A DNA stretch of 64,000 nucleotides from Tridacna crocea (GCA_943736015.1 OX031061.1:14579290-14643289), one strand, 5' to 3'; shown: positions 30,598 through 59,720, counted from the first letter of the stretch. Notes: generated by a model not told the origin, from the sequence alone. Program-made: numbers and translations.

Positions 30598-31090
30598 AAC
30601 CCTTTACTAGACGACAAAATTTTAGCCCCATCCAAATTGAAAGCATTATTTTGCAGACGACAATTTCATTGTGGTTCAAATTATACAAGAGCTACTTAAT
30701 ATGGGTAGAAAACATTGTGGGAAAAGGAGAAAATGCTGGTTCCCACAAGGCTTCTTTCCAAAGATCGTCAAAAAGTCGTCAGGGCTAAATAGATTTGGTT
30801 GGTTGGTTGTATTGGGGTTTAACGCTTCTTTAACAGCTAAGGTCATATCATGGCGGTCTGTGACGCACATGTGTTTCCTGGCTTTCTCATACCAGTACTT
30901 ATTCAACTTATTTTCCAAAGCCACCGACTACCTTTCTCAAATGCTTCAGCAGAGGTGAGAGGCGAAAATACGCCGGAAAGAAATCTCGCCTTAAACGGGT
31001 ATCAAACTCACAAACACCAGGTCATGAGTCCGACACGCTCACCACTGAGCCACCCAGGCAGGCCTAAATAGATATGGTCGTCTGGTATAA
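30596..31090 (+). mobile_element. Family A MITE with one palindrome arm deleted and a SINE inserted
   Basis: TTAACCCTTTACTAGACGAC left end. The centre runs AAAATGCTGGTTCCCAC, that is, nearly the whole right arm is missing. The right half is split by the SINE at 30795-31063 and resumes with TATGGTCGTCTGG. Confidence 0.7.
30795..31063 (-). mobile_element. tRNA-derived SINE with 10-bp target duplication
   Basis: Flanked by CTAAATAGAT at 30785-30794 and 31064-31073. On the minus strand it begins GCCTGCCTGGGTGGCTCAG (A-box region) with a B-box-like GAGTTTGATACCC and ends in a TTGG-repeat complement (CCAACCAACCAA). An internally deleted copy is at 50565. Confidence 0.8.
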
Positions 31091-31235
31091 GACATTCAAG
31101 ATAACTTGTCACCTTTTGAGTTGCTGACAGTGCAAAAACATCAATCTACATGCATGTTGCATGTTCTTCAAGTGCAATATGTATGAATCACGCTATGAGA
31201 TAAAGGAGTTTAATGCATCTGTAAAATTATTTGTT

Positions 31236-31350
31236 TATTTGTTAGAATGGTGTTTTAAGCCGCTTTCAACATTGTTACAGTTATATCACGGCGACAGTTC
31301 ACATATTCGCGTTTCCTGGGTTTCACCAATATGAGGCAGATCTGCAAAAA
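31236..31350 (-). mobile_element. SINE tail fragment
   Basis: GAATGGTGTTTTAAGCCGC, TTACAGTTATATCACGGCG match the SINE tail of 188-428. Confidence 0.45.
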
Positions 31351-31490
31351 GTGTAGCAATTAGCGCAGGTTTAAATGGTTCTAAATTTTTCGGTTTTTTT
31401 TTGCAACTTCTGCGTGACCGAAGTCCATGCTACCTTTGGGATTCTATGAGGTACTTGAAAAAATGGTTATTATTTGATTATTGTTACCAT

Positions 31491-31680
31491 AGAGCTCCAG
31501 ATAGAGGGAATAATTTTGAATTCAAAATTGAATATATTAATTATTCTCCTCTAAACCCTATGTTGTGGGTACTCATTAGGATCGTCTCGTCGAGACGATT
31601 CAAATGAGTACCCACAACATAGGGTTTGGAAGAAAAATAATGGATATAGAATACCATCAATCCCACTTATCTGGAGCTCT
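31491..31680. mobile_element. MITE with 75-bp central fold-back (family K)
   Basis: Termini AGAGCTCCAGATAGAGGG and ACTTATCTGGAGCTCT. The centre 31553-31627 pairs AAACCCTATGTTGTGGGTAC with GTACCCACAACATAGGGTTT, plus GTCTCGTCGAGAC at the loop. Relatives at 49905-49960 (fragment) and 56013-56164 (one arm lost). Confidence 0.75.
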
Positions 31681-31777
31681 ATCAAATTAATAGATGATCT
31701 AGAGATCTACGTATCGTGGAGTTATTGATGTCTTTAAAATGATTTCAATTTGAACGAGTCTAACTTTGTAACAGATT

Positions 31778-31880
31778 GATCTGATTGTTGCTTGTGTGGT
31801 CTTTAACGCCATTTTCAACATTTTTAATCGAGGCGGCAAGTGCACCTATCCTTGTTTTCCTGGTGTTTCTTTTTCTCCAA
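31778..31880 (-). mobile_element. SINE tail fragment
   Basis: GTGGTCTTTAACGCCATTTT, GAGGCGGCAAGTGCACC and TATCCTTGTTTTCCTGG; head missing. Confidence 0.45.
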
Positions 31881-32030
31881 GCCATCCATAACTATATCGA
31901 GAACAAAGATTAGCAGTGAAAGACGGATGAATCCTTTCTTTGTGATTTTTAGCAATTCTAGGAGAGAAAATGGAAATAGACGAGGATACGAATTGGAAAT
32001 CCACCGGTTTCCCATATGAGAGCCGCCCCC

Positions 32031-32244
32031 TTAATCCTTTACTACGCAATGACGACTTTTAACGACCCTGAGAAAGCAGCCTTTTGAAAACATTGCTGGT
32101 AGCGAGCATTTTCTCCTTTTCCCACTATGTTTTGTTTTCTACCCTTCCCAGAACAGATTTCCATTTTTACTAACTTTTATTTAGTCGTCTGCAAATGCTT
32201 TCAATTTGGACTAGTCTAAAACGTGTCGTTTGGTAATGTGTTAA
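32031..32244 (-). mobile_element. TTAA MITE, family A, left palindrome arm deleted
   Basis: TTAA at both ends. The left half reaches GAAAACATTGCTGGTAGCG and passes directly into the right arm AGCATTTTCTCC, so the left arm is gone while both flanks are intact. Confidence 0.75.
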
Positions 32245-32270
32245 GGCTATTTACGTTAGTATTGTTACGG

Positions 32271-32500
32271 AGGAATAATGCAGATACAGGACGAAACCCA
32301 TCTTAGGTATGCCTGGTTCTTTGGTTTGCTTGATGTATATCATCGTCACACGGGACCTCGGTTTTACGTCTCATCCGAAAGACCGCCAGTAATTTTAGAT
32401 GGCCAATCGTGGGGATCAAACCAACACCATCAGACGACCTGAAACATCACTTTCTCGAGTCCTTTGCTCTACCTTTTAAACTATGTGGGCTGGTCAAAGA
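32271..32500 (-). mobile_element. Second-family SINE, uninterrupted copy
   Basis: Contains ACAGGACGAAACCC, ACGTCTCATCCGAAAGACC and GATGGCCAATCGTGGGGATC in the order of the split copy at 26500-27305, without the two MITEs. Confidence 0.6.
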
Positions 32501-32504
32501 GCAG

Positions 32505-32714
32505 GTTCGAATCGGCACCAATCGGCAAGTTTATATATTCGGCAACAATTGGCACCAATCGGCCAATTCCTATCCGGCACCAACTGGCACCAATCGGCAA
32601 GTTTCCATCCGGCACCAATTGGCACCAATCGGCCAATTTCTATCCGGCACCAACTGGCACCAATCGGCAAGTTTCCATCCGGCACCAATTGGCACCAATC
32701 GGCCAATATCTATC
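32505..32714 (+). repeat. 35-bp tandem repeat in alternating A/B units
   Basis: Five full units (starts 32540, 32575, 32610, 32645, 32680) plus a diverged leader. Units alternate between CGGCACCAACTGGCACC + CGGCAAGTTTCC and CGGCACCAATTGGCACC + CGGCCAATTTCT, so the true period is 70 bp. All three frames stay open because 35 is not a multiple of three and the unit lacks stops. Confidence 0.85.
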
Positions 32715-32822
32715 CGAGAATTGCTGATATTTTATTGCCGAACGATTCATTTCCCTCTCTCTGGGACGATGATTAAGTGGGAAAGCAGCCGATGGTTTAG
32801 TAAAAATGTCGTATGCAGTTGA

Positions 32823-33325
32823 CTGATTGATTCATTTTGTGGAGTTAAACGCCGTTTTCAACATCATTTCGTTTATAGCGGCCAGGTCACCTTTCCATGC
32901 GATCCAGGGCCCGTATTGACCAAAAATTCTCGCGAATATTCTTAGTCTTATTCTCCAAGGTTTAGTAAATTTGTAAGTAACACAACTTCTGATTGGCTAA
33001 ACCATTCGGTTTAGCCAATCAGAACTTGTGTTACTTACAAATGTAGAAAATTCTGGATATTGAGAGAAAAAACGTTCTTAAGAATGGTTGGTGAATACGG
33101 GCCCTGGAATCTTTTTTGCTAATGTTTCGCACAATTTTCTGTCCAAGGCCACTGCTTACCGTCTCCCACATGATCATCGTCGAAACAATGGTCAGCGGTG
33201 GGAGAGGGTGAATCCTCGGAAAGAATTTGGCCGGGCCAGGGGTCATGACCAGAGATCGAACCCTGGACCCGTGTTTTGAAGTCCTGTACGCTACCGTATG
33301 AGCTGCCAGAGCTCCGTGCTGCGCA
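32823..33325 (-). mobile_element. tRNA-derived SINE with a nested family H element
   Basis: Left tail GGAGTTAAACGCCGTTTTCA and right tRNA-like head; on the minus strand GGCAGCTCATACGGTAGCG and GGGTTCGATCTC are the A- and B-box regions. Interrupted at 32904-33106. Confidence 0.65.
32904..33106. mobile_element. Family H hairpin MITE, complete, nested in a SINE
   Basis: Termini CCAGGGCCCGTATTGACCA / GGTGAATACGGGCCCTGG. Central arms CTTCTGATTGGCTAAACC and complement, then AAGTAACACAA / TTGTGTTACTT. Reference copy for the family. Confidence 0.75.
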
Positions 33326-33796
33326 GTACTGGTAATGTAACCTCCGGGAGAATATTGATCGGTGTGGTTACTTCTGCAATATGTCTAAAATACACTGAAA
33401 CGAACTTCTAAACGGCCACTTCTGTTTCTCCTATAAATTGGAGCAAGTAAAAGTAATGTTAACAAAAAAAAATTGTGATATATATCTGGGCGTTAACCAT
33501 GGTATTGTGATGAAAAGATTCTCGATTTTGCCAAAAGAATGATTCTTTTTTTCAAAAAAAGGAAAACTAGTTGTTTGAGCATGTGTGGTGTCTACCAGTG
33601 AAACCAGTTTAAAAAAGAGAAGCATGAAATACCGAACTTTTGTAAGCAGTAAGAAAAAATATGATTTTTTTTTTTCTGAAAAAGTGTTATCCGAAAAAAC
33701 AAGCATAAAGTTTTCAAAAACTTGATATTTCATTTTACCATGTTGTGTGAATGAACGACAAATAAGTTCTTCCGCGATAAAATTGAATACATTCCC
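33326..33796. other. Intergenic, no recognised feature
   Basis: Contains only short A/T tracts. A minus-strand open frame through 33431-33733 has no recognisable similarity. Confidence 0.35.
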
Positions 33797-34025
33797 TTAA
33801 CTCTTTACCAAACGACCAAAATTTAGACTTGTCCAAATTGAAAGCATTTGCAGACGACAAAATTACTTTGACTCAAAAATGGAAAATGGCTTTGAGAAAG
33901 GTAGAAAACATAGTGGGAAAAGGAGAAAATGCTGGTTACCACCATTTTCTCATTTTTTCACAATGTTTTCAAAAGGCTTCTTTCTCAGGGTGTTCAAAAG
34001 TAGGGATTGTGTGGTAAAGGGTTAA
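33797..34025 (+). mobile_element. TTAA MITE, family A
   Basis: TTAA at both ends, GCATTTGCAGACGACA left, GGGATTGTGTGGTAAAGGG right. Outer arms have several mismatches. Confidence 0.8.
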
Positions 34026-34674
34026 GAATTTGGCTCAGGTATGTTTTCAGACCGGTCATTTATTCTGCGAAAGACGAAACCAAATAACCTGTCCCTTTCA
34101 TGGGTAGCGGACGCGAGAAAACGTCAATGGGAAAATACAGCTTAAAAGTGGCCTCAGAAGTTCATTTCAGTGTAACATTAAATACAGTGTTATACGTCTT
34201 TGTACAAAAGTTGTTAAAAGAGTCAGACGGATAAGGGTTGGAAGACAAATCTGTGATGTCCTCGGCGGGACATAGAAAGTCACCTTCATGCTAGAAGATC
34301 CTCCCTGCGGTTACACCAGACCTGTCAGGTTTATGACAGCCCGTTTTCATAATTTACAGTACCCATGTAGACAGAAAACGTAGCCATTTTATGATGCCTT
34401 CGAGGCATTTGCGCTCAGGCGGCGTTTTGCCGAATATGATTCAGGCATCTCTGGCAAAAATGGATTTTTTTTATGCTTCGTAAGGCATGATTCCGTGCAA
34501 GGCAACATTATTAGTTGTACGGTCAGGTGGCAGGGGACTTGGAAACTTGTTCACGGCTGTGGTAAATCATATCGCCCTGAGCCGAAGCGAAATTTTCCTG
34601 TTTTGTAATTTCACGAGTAGAATATGCTGACGAAATAGAAATTCTCTTCTGTGTGCCCCAATGCAATAAAAACT
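34026..34674. other. Intergenic, no recognised feature
   Basis: Mixed-composition sequence with short GGCATTTGCGC / AGGCATGATTC repeats of ATGCCTTnGAGGCAT type near 34390-34500; no gene. Confidence 0.3.
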
Positions 34675-34735
34675 AACGTCACTGGAAATTGACGTCACTA
34701 AAACGCCCAGTTTGGTGTATAAATGTGCAGTCTGG
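34675..34735 (+). promoter_or_regulatory. Promoter-like block without a recognised gene
   Basis: Two CRE-type half sites or sites (AACGTCACT at 34675, TTGACGTCACT at 34690) precede TATAAATG at about 34718, the same arrangement as 25876-25925. No downstream exon recognised within 2 kb. Confidence 0.3.
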
Positions 34736-34939
34736 TGATCGATCGACGACGCCATTTTGGATGATGTATTGCACGTGTAGTGATATTTACGGGGCACTCA
34801 AAAGGGAAACTGGTTTTACGTGGTTTTTGCCAGGGAACATGATATTATGTTCCCGGCATGTTAACCAATCAGATCACGAGAAATTTCTTTGCAGTATAAG
34901 AAATTATTATGTACCAATGAAGTCCATTAATTATTTTGT

Positions 34940-35100
34940 CTAACAATTAACTGAATCATGCGGTAAATTGGTCCTTGAATATTCATGAAAAAAAGAAGGA
35001 CCAATAGCAAAAAGTTTCTACTCAGGTCAGCCTGCGCGGACTGCGCAGGCTGACCTGAGTCGATACTTTTTGCGGATGCATTAAACTCTCGTTGCATAAA
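34940..35100. mobile_element. Family G hairpin element
   Basis: Palindrome 35021-35059 pairs CTCAGGTCAGCCTGCGC with GCGCAGGCTGACCTGAG; flanks TGGTCCTTGAATATTCATG and GCGGATGCATTAAA. Confidence 0.6.
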
Positions 35101-35155
35101 GCATTGCTCAATCTTATTGAAGTATACTATGTTAGCCATAAACCTAAAAATACTG

Positions 35156-35370
35156 TAGGCAGCTCTTTGGGGGAAAGAAATAAAACATATTTTTCTATCC
35201 TCAGAAAGAAGCCTCTTTGAAAACATCGTTTGAAAGGGAGAAAGTGCTCTTGCTGTCCATTTTCTCCTCTTTCCAAAATCTTTTTGTCCTTTCAAAGACG
35301 ATTTCAGCATTTGAGCCCAAATCAACTTTGTCGCCTGCAACTGCATCCTTTTTTAAAAAGTTTAAAATTA
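35156..35370 (-). mobile_element. Decayed family A MITE
   Basis: TCAGAAAGAAGCCTCTTTGA, AAAACATCGTTTGAAAGG and GTCGCCTGCAACTGC remain; centre no longer pairs. Confidence 0.45.
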
Positions 35371-35504
35371 AGTTGTACAGATACTTGGTCGATAAAAAAC
35401 CTACAAATTTATATGGTCTTAAAATGTCAGATAAAATGTCAAATATTGCAATTTTAAACTAGTTTTCACAGGATAAAATTTCTTACTACAAATGAAAACT
35501 CAGT

Positions 35505-35775
35505 TTTCACAACTCGGCCGATTCTGTGCCGACCTCTAACTATTCGACATACCTCGGGTGATGGGAGCCAGATACGTAGATGCAGGTACGGAATCGGCCG
35601 AGTTGTGACGAGTGAGATATAACGTGGTTACCATCACCCGAGGTATGCCGAATGCTGTAAACTGTCAGACTGTTTTTGCATTCGGCATACCCCGGGTAAT
35701 CCAATGTTCAGTCGCTGTCAGATATAGAATGTTCAATATGATGTAGGTACGGAAAAGGCCGAGTTGTAAATTTAC
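35505..35775. repeat. Inverted and direct repeats of a GGCCGAGTTG motif
   Basis: CAACTCGGCCGATTC near 35510 is inverted near 35594 (GAATCGGCCGAGTTG) and again near 35752. GCATACCTCGGGTGATGG-like blocks also recur. Related words occur at 18030 and 30180-30250, so this is a dispersed repeat of unknown class. Confidence 0.4.
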
Positions 35776-35814
35776 AGGCGGTAAAACGGGTACCAGTGTA
35801 ACAATATCCGAATA

Positions 35815-36260
35815 TATATGTCGTTGGCCAGATTGGAATCTAGGCAGATCCGGAATCTGCCTAGACCAAATTAGAATTCAAATTTTGTGTAGATCAAAAT
35901 GCATCATTTTCTAATACCTTTTTTCAACATATTGATTTAATTATGTTTACAATTTAGAGGTATTTTCAGTTAAAGCATTTTACATGATTTTTCCACAATC
36001 GCTCTATTTTCAAAACATTCAAAATTTATATTCGCTCTGAATTTCTGACTAAAACTTCTTTTATTCTGGGGTTTACGTATAATAGTAAGATGATTCGTAA
36101 GTAGATGCCCTATATTCAATGAGAAATTATTAAAATTTGGTTTAGGCAGATTGTAGAGCTGCCCAGCTAAACTGGAATCCTGTTTTGTTATAGACAAATT
36201 CCAGTTTGGTCTAGGCAGATTCCGGATCTGCCTGGATTCCAGTTTGGACTACGACATATA
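35815..36260. mobile_element. 446-bp element with about 65-bp terminal inverted repeats
   Basis: Left end TATATGTCGTTGG...GGAATCTAGGCAGATCCGG and right end complementary over about 65 bp with a few changes; each terminus itself contains a palindrome, GGCAGATCCGGAATCTGCC. Interior AT-rich and non-coding. Possible TA target. Superfamily not determined. Confidence 0.65.
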
Positions 36261-36328
36261 GATCTACATTTTTTTCACTTTATTTTATTGTTTGTTTAAA
36301 AATGCGTGCAAAAAAATAGTAAATTTCC

Positions 36329-36665
36329 ACTCTTTGCCATAAGCAAAAAGAAGGTCAAAATTCAAAGCGTTTGCAGACGTCTGGAAATATTGTCTTTGAA
36401 CGATAAAGGGGGCAGGGGGCAGGGGGGTGGGGGATGCTTGTTATCAGCATTTCATTCTTTTCCCATTTTTACAATGTAGACCCTCTTTTTCGAGGCAGTT
36501 AAAACTCTTAGCGAGAAAAGGGGAAAATTGCTGACATTCATCTTTTTCTCCTTTTCAGATTGTTTACCAATGCAAAGTGGAATTTTCTCTTCTGAGCATA
36601 AATCGATTGTCTCCTGCTAATTCTTTCAACTTGGACAAGTCTAGAAATTTGCAGATGTTTTGTGA
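36329..36665 (+). mobile_element. Remnants of one or two family A MITEs
   Basis: CTCTTTGCCATAAGCAAAAA, CAAAGCGTTTGCAGACG, a G-rich insertion near 36405-36435, then CTGACATTCATCTTTTTCTCC. Decayed and rearranged. Confidence 0.4.
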
Positions 36666-36733
36666 GCGATTTATTTGTGAAATATTTTGCTTTTAAGCGC
36701 CTTGAAAGTACAAAAATTGGCCTTTTACATACT

Positions 36734-36959
36734 TTAACCCTTTACTCCATAGATACTCGTTTCTACGCATTGCTTGTAGGAGCCTTTGGAAAACATTGCG
36801 GCAAAAGGAGAAATTGCTCGTGACGAGCAATTTCACCTTTTGCCACAATGTTTTCTACGCTATCAAAAGGTGTCATATACACATAAAAAACGGCTTTATC
36901 CTTCTTATTTAGGGTCAATTAGAGATACCATAGAAATGCCTTATGGGGTAAAGGGTTAA
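36734..36959 (+). mobile_element. TTAA MITE, family B
   Basis: TTAA at both ends. Centre GAGAAATTGCTCGTGACGAG with CATTGCGGC / GCCACAATG arms (one mismatch). Shares its right TTAA with the next element. Confidence 0.83.
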
Positions 36960-37100
36960 CTCTTTACCAAACGACAAAATTTTAGAATTGTCCTAACTGA
37001 ATGCACTTGCTTGTAGACGAAAAAATAAACAAAATGAAACCGTTTCTTTTCTATTTGAATCTTATTCAATTGCATTGTTGTCTGCAAATTTTTTGGAATT
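36956..37100 (+). mobile_element. Left half of a family A MITE
   Basis: Begins at the shared TTAA: TTAACTCTTTACCAAACGAC; lost after AAAATAAAC. Further right, TTGTCTGCAAATTTTTTGG suggests part of another copy in opposite orientation. Confidence 0.55.
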
Positions 37101-37189
37101 GAATATGCCTAGAATTATGTCTTCTGCTATAGAATACCTATCATCAATGCAACAAATTAATTTGGTGCTATGTAGATGGGTTGATCTTA

Positions 37190-37310
37190 GGCTGATCACT
37201 AAGCACGACTCACCTACTTTTTGCGGATAGTGTGGATAAAGATCAGACTGCACAGAACGTGCAGTCTGATCTTTAATCCACACAATCCGATAATGGCATA
37301 GATCTATTTC
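37190..37310. repeat. Family F palindrome with flank
   Basis: GATCAGACTGCAC / GTGCAGTCTGATC within GTGTGGATAAA / TTAATCCACAC; the outer arms also pair, with variant bases on both sides. Confidence 0.6.
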
Positions 37311-37362
37311 TCTCCGAAAAAATACATTCGAAATAGCGAAATTTTGTGTTTTACTAACTGCT

Positions 37363-37592
37363 TTAACCCTTTGCCATACAACAAAAGTTTGGAACTATCC
37401 AACTTGAAAGCATTTGCAAACAACAAAAAAACGTGACTAAAATTATGAACTTTGTCTTTGATGGGATAGAAAACATTTTGAGAAAAGGAGAACATGCTGG
37501 TTACCAACATTTTCCCCTTTTCCTACAATGTTTTCAAAAGTTTTATTCCTCATTGGTGCTGAAAGTTGTCAGTTAGTGATATAAAGGGTTAA
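37363..37592 (+). mobile_element. TTAA MITE, family A
   Basis: TTAA at both ends; diverged. Centre GGAGAACATGCTGGTTACC with mismatched right arm. Confidence 0.7.
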
Positions 37593-37989
37593 AGTTTTAT
37601 TTCTCTCATGAATACGGCAAAATAAGGGTAAGTTTCTTGCTGAATTGCTCGCATGCCGTAACAAACGCCTCAGGTAATTTTCTTAATGTATTGTTTCAAA
37701 ATGTCGAGCTAGTACGTCATTTCCTGAGTACATGAAAGATATATACGTCTGAAGCATTTTGTAATTTTCTCTCTTTTTAGTCGGCACTTGGCCGAGGAGG
37801 ATTTCGAAATACCTTTGCCGGTGAAGGGGGCGGGGCTTTGTTGATCACGTGTAGGTATTTTGAAACGAAATAATTCTTCGTAAATCGTTATAGTAGTGCT
37901 TCATTTTATTTAGTATTATCTTCAAATTGGAATTTTACCAGTTATTGCAAAATGTTAAACAAAAGTTGAATTAGTTTTCTGAAGATCTA

Positions 37990-38090
37990 TTCATTTTCCA
38001 TTTGCAAGGTGCTCGTTACGTCACGTGATTAGCAGTGTAGTGAAGCGTATTTACGTCACAGCCTCTATTCTGAGATCGCTGGAGTGAAAC
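37990..38090 (+). promoter_or_regulatory. Likely Na+/K+-ATPase alpha promoter and 5' UTR
   Basis: Upstream of the start codon lie TTACGTCACGTGATTA (overlapping CRE-like and CACGTG E-box motifs) and TTTACGTCACAGCC. No TATA box is evident. Vertebrate alpha-1 promoters use an ATF/CREB site near the start (established for rat Atp1a1), so the motifs are plausible control sites; the start site itself is not defined. Confidence 0.4.
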
Positions 38091-56745
<18,655 letters not shown>

Positions 56746-57846
56746 TCTAAATATATCAGTTGTGTCCTTAATCTATGAGTACATTAATGCTGAATTATGA
56801 ATGGACTCATCAAGGGTAAGCAACAGCAAAATAATTTATGTTGAAAGTAAGGTCAAACATAAGACTGAAAATTCTATGCAATCTGATCTTAATTGCCAGT
56901 TATTCTCGGCCCTCAAAGTGCTAAATGCTTATTCCAGTGACAAAGTATGAACCTATCAAAGTTGAAATTATGTTTAAGTTAAAAACACTTTGTTCAACAT
57001 TTTGGCAAAAAGAAAACTTCGGAAAGAATAGTTAGTAATTGCCAACTTAATTTAGGGTGACTATTGGATGAGGTATATTCAACTGCTTTTATGTTTATTA
57101 AGGATGGTAAGGGAGAAATTTGATATTTAGAAAAAAAAAAGGGCTAGTTGGTCTAATAAGAACCCCTATAAACCAGATACACATATTTCATATTGAAGTG
57201 ATTCTTTTTGGCTCCCTCTGATTACTTCTCCAGCAAGAGAAAAAATGTTATGCTTATCTAAATTGAAACTGTTTATAGAATTATAAATGAAAATGTGTCC
57301 CTGATCATTGTATTTGTCTCTTTGGAGGGTAGAAAACATTGAGGGAAATGGAATATCTGCCGGTAATTAGTATTTTGACATTGTATTCTAAAGCTGTCCG
57401 TCTTGGTGTCAAACGAAACCCTTGGGCTGTTTGGAAAATTGTTAACAGTTAGGCTGCTAAACCTGACCCACTGACCTTTGCTCAAGATCAGGCTGAACAG
57501 AATGTGTATTTTGATCTTTGATCTTCACTGTCGGATAAGGAGATATTTTTCCCCCAAGAAAATTTGAAATGGTATCAGTCAGCTTGAAAACTGATGAAGA
57601 AATTTGGGGGAAAAAGTGCATATTAAGTTAGCATTAGATATAGGATAGTTTATTACATAATTATTATACTTAATTGTCTAACATTGGTTGTGTTGAATTT
57701 TGCATGTTGTCACTTTAAGTGGGAGGTAAGATGTTCAATACAAATATAATGTTCACATGTTCACATTTAAGTTTTAAGTGGGTGATCATGACAATAGATT
57801 GTAATACATGCTATTGTACATTCGCTTAATTACTCAGAAGAAGCTT
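56746..57846. other. ATPase intron 8, mostly unassigned
   Basis: Remnants only: a decayed family A copy near 57325-57445 (GGGTAGAAAACATTGAGGG, CTTGGTGTCAAACG) and a decayed family F copy at 57445-57550 (GACCCACTGACCTTTGC, CACTGTCGGATAAGGAGATA). Confidence 0.4.
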
Positions 57847-58007
57847 TTAACCCTTAGGCTGCTAGGCGCGACTCGCTGACCTTTTGCGGACAGTGAAGAT
57901 CAAGATCAGACTGCACAGAACGTGCAGTCTGATCTTGGATCTACACTGTCCGATTAGGAGATAGATCTTCAAAAGATAACTTTGAAATAGTGATATTTGG
58001 GTTTTTA

Positions 58008-59720
58008 TACGCCCGTCAAAGACGGGACGTATTATGGGATCACCCGTGCCGGGCGGGCGGGCGGGCTGGTGGGCGGCGTCCAGTTCTTTGTCCGGAGCAT
58101 ATCTCCAAAACTATACAAGCTAGGGTTATGAAATTTCATGGGTGGATAGATCTCATCGAGGGGGAGTGCAGTGCACAGGAATCATAACTCTTGCTCGCTT
58201 AACTTTTGAGTTATTGCCCTTTGTTGTTTTTCATACTTGAATTTTGTCCGGAGAATATCTCCAAAATTATACTACCTAGGGTTATGAAATTTCATGGGTG
58301 GATAGATCTCATTGAGGGGGAGTGCAGTGCACAGGAATCATAACTCTTGCTAGCTTAATTTTTGAGTTATTGCCCTTTGTTGTTTTTCATACTTGAATTT
58401 TGTCCGAAGCATATCTCCAAATTTATACTAGCTAGGGTTATGAAATTTCATGGGTGGATAGATCTCATTGAGGGGGAGTGCAGTGCACAGGAATCATAAC
58501 TCTTGCTCGTTTAATTTTTGAGTTACTGCCCTTTGTTGTTTTTCATACTTGAATTTTGTCCGGAGCATATCTCCAAAACTATACTAGCTAGGGTTATGAA
58601 ATTTTATGGGTGGATAGATCTCATCGAGGGAGAGTGCAGTGCACAAGAATCATAACTCTTGCTCACTTAATTTTTGAGTTAATGCCCTTTGCCGTTTTTT
58701 TATACTTGAATTTTGTCTGCTGAATATCTCCAGAACTATACGAGCTAGGGTTATGAAATTTCATGGGTGGATAGATCTCATCGAGGGGGAGTGCAGTGCA
58801 CAGGAATCATAACTCTTGCTTGCTTAACTTTTGAGTTATTGCCCTTTGTTGTTTTTCATACTTGAATTTTGTCCGGAGCATATCTCCAAAATTATACCAC
58901 TTAGGGTTATGAAATTTCATGGGTGGATAGATCTCATTGAGGGGGAGTGCAGTGCACAGGAATCATAACTCTTGCTCGCTTTATTTTTGAGTTATTGCCC
59001 TTTGTTATTTTTCATACTTGAATTTTGTCCGAAGCATATCTCCAAAACTATACTAGCTAGAGTTATGAAATTTCATGGGTGGATAGATCTCATTGAGGGG
59101 GAGTGCAGTGCCTAGGAATCATAACTCTTGCTTGTTTAATTTTTGAGTTATTGCCCTTTGTTGTTTTTCATACTTGAATTTTGTCTGGAGCATATCTCCA
59201 AAACTATACTAGCTAGGGTTATGAAATTTTATGGGTGGATAGATCTCATCGAGGGAGAGTGCAGTGCACAAGAATCATAACTCTTGCTCACTTAATTTTT
59301 AAGTTATTGCCCTTTGCCGTTTTTTATACTTGAATTTTGTCCGCTGAATATCTCCAGAACTATACGAGCTAGGGTTATGAAATTTCATGGCTGGATAGAT
59401 CTCACCGAGGGGGAGTGCAGTGCACAGGAATCATAACTCTTGCTTGCTTAATTTTTGAGTTATTGCCCTTTGTTGTTTTTCATACTTGAATTTTGTCCGG
59501 ATCATATCTCCAAAACTATACTAGCTAGGGTTATGAAATTTCATGGGTGGATAGATCTCATTGAGGGGGAGTGTAGTGCACAGGAATCACAACTCTTGCT
59601 TGCTTAATTTTTGAGTTATTGCCCTTTGTTGTTTTTCATACTTGAATTTTGTCCGGTGCATACCCCAGCTTTACAACTTGGGGTAAGACGGGCGTATCTT
59701 GCGACAATTTGCCGCTCTTG
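58008..59720. mobile_element. Transposon-like unit bounded by TACGCCCGTC / GACGGGCGTA
   Basis: Left end TACGCCCGTCAAAGACGGGA, then a GGGCGGGC run; right portion AAGACGGGCGTATCTTGCG...GCCGCTCTTG. Flanked by TTA at 58005-58007 and 59721-59723 within the split family F element. Its body is the 156-bp tandem array. No coding frame; class undetermined. Confidence 0.65.
58090..59650 (+). repeat. 156-bp tandem array, 10 units, four-unit higher-order period
   Basis: Unit starts at 58090, 58246, 58402, 58558, 58715, 58871, 59027, 59183, 59339 and 59495, each beginning GTCC/GTCT then GGAGCATATCTCC or a variant and containing GGGTTATGAAATTTCATGGG and GGAGTGCAGTGCACAGGAAT. Units 2-5 match units 6-9 one for one in diagnostic variants, giving a 625-bp higher-order repeat. 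Confidence 0.92.

Noticed and set aside
32409-32822. Asn/Trp/His-rich repeat protein
   Set aside because: Open in all frames because of the 35-bp repeat; also open on the minus strand. A satellite artefact.
58090-59650. CRISPR-like regular repeat array
   Set aside because: Units are contiguous 156-bp tandem repeats without unique spacers, in a eukaryotic intron.
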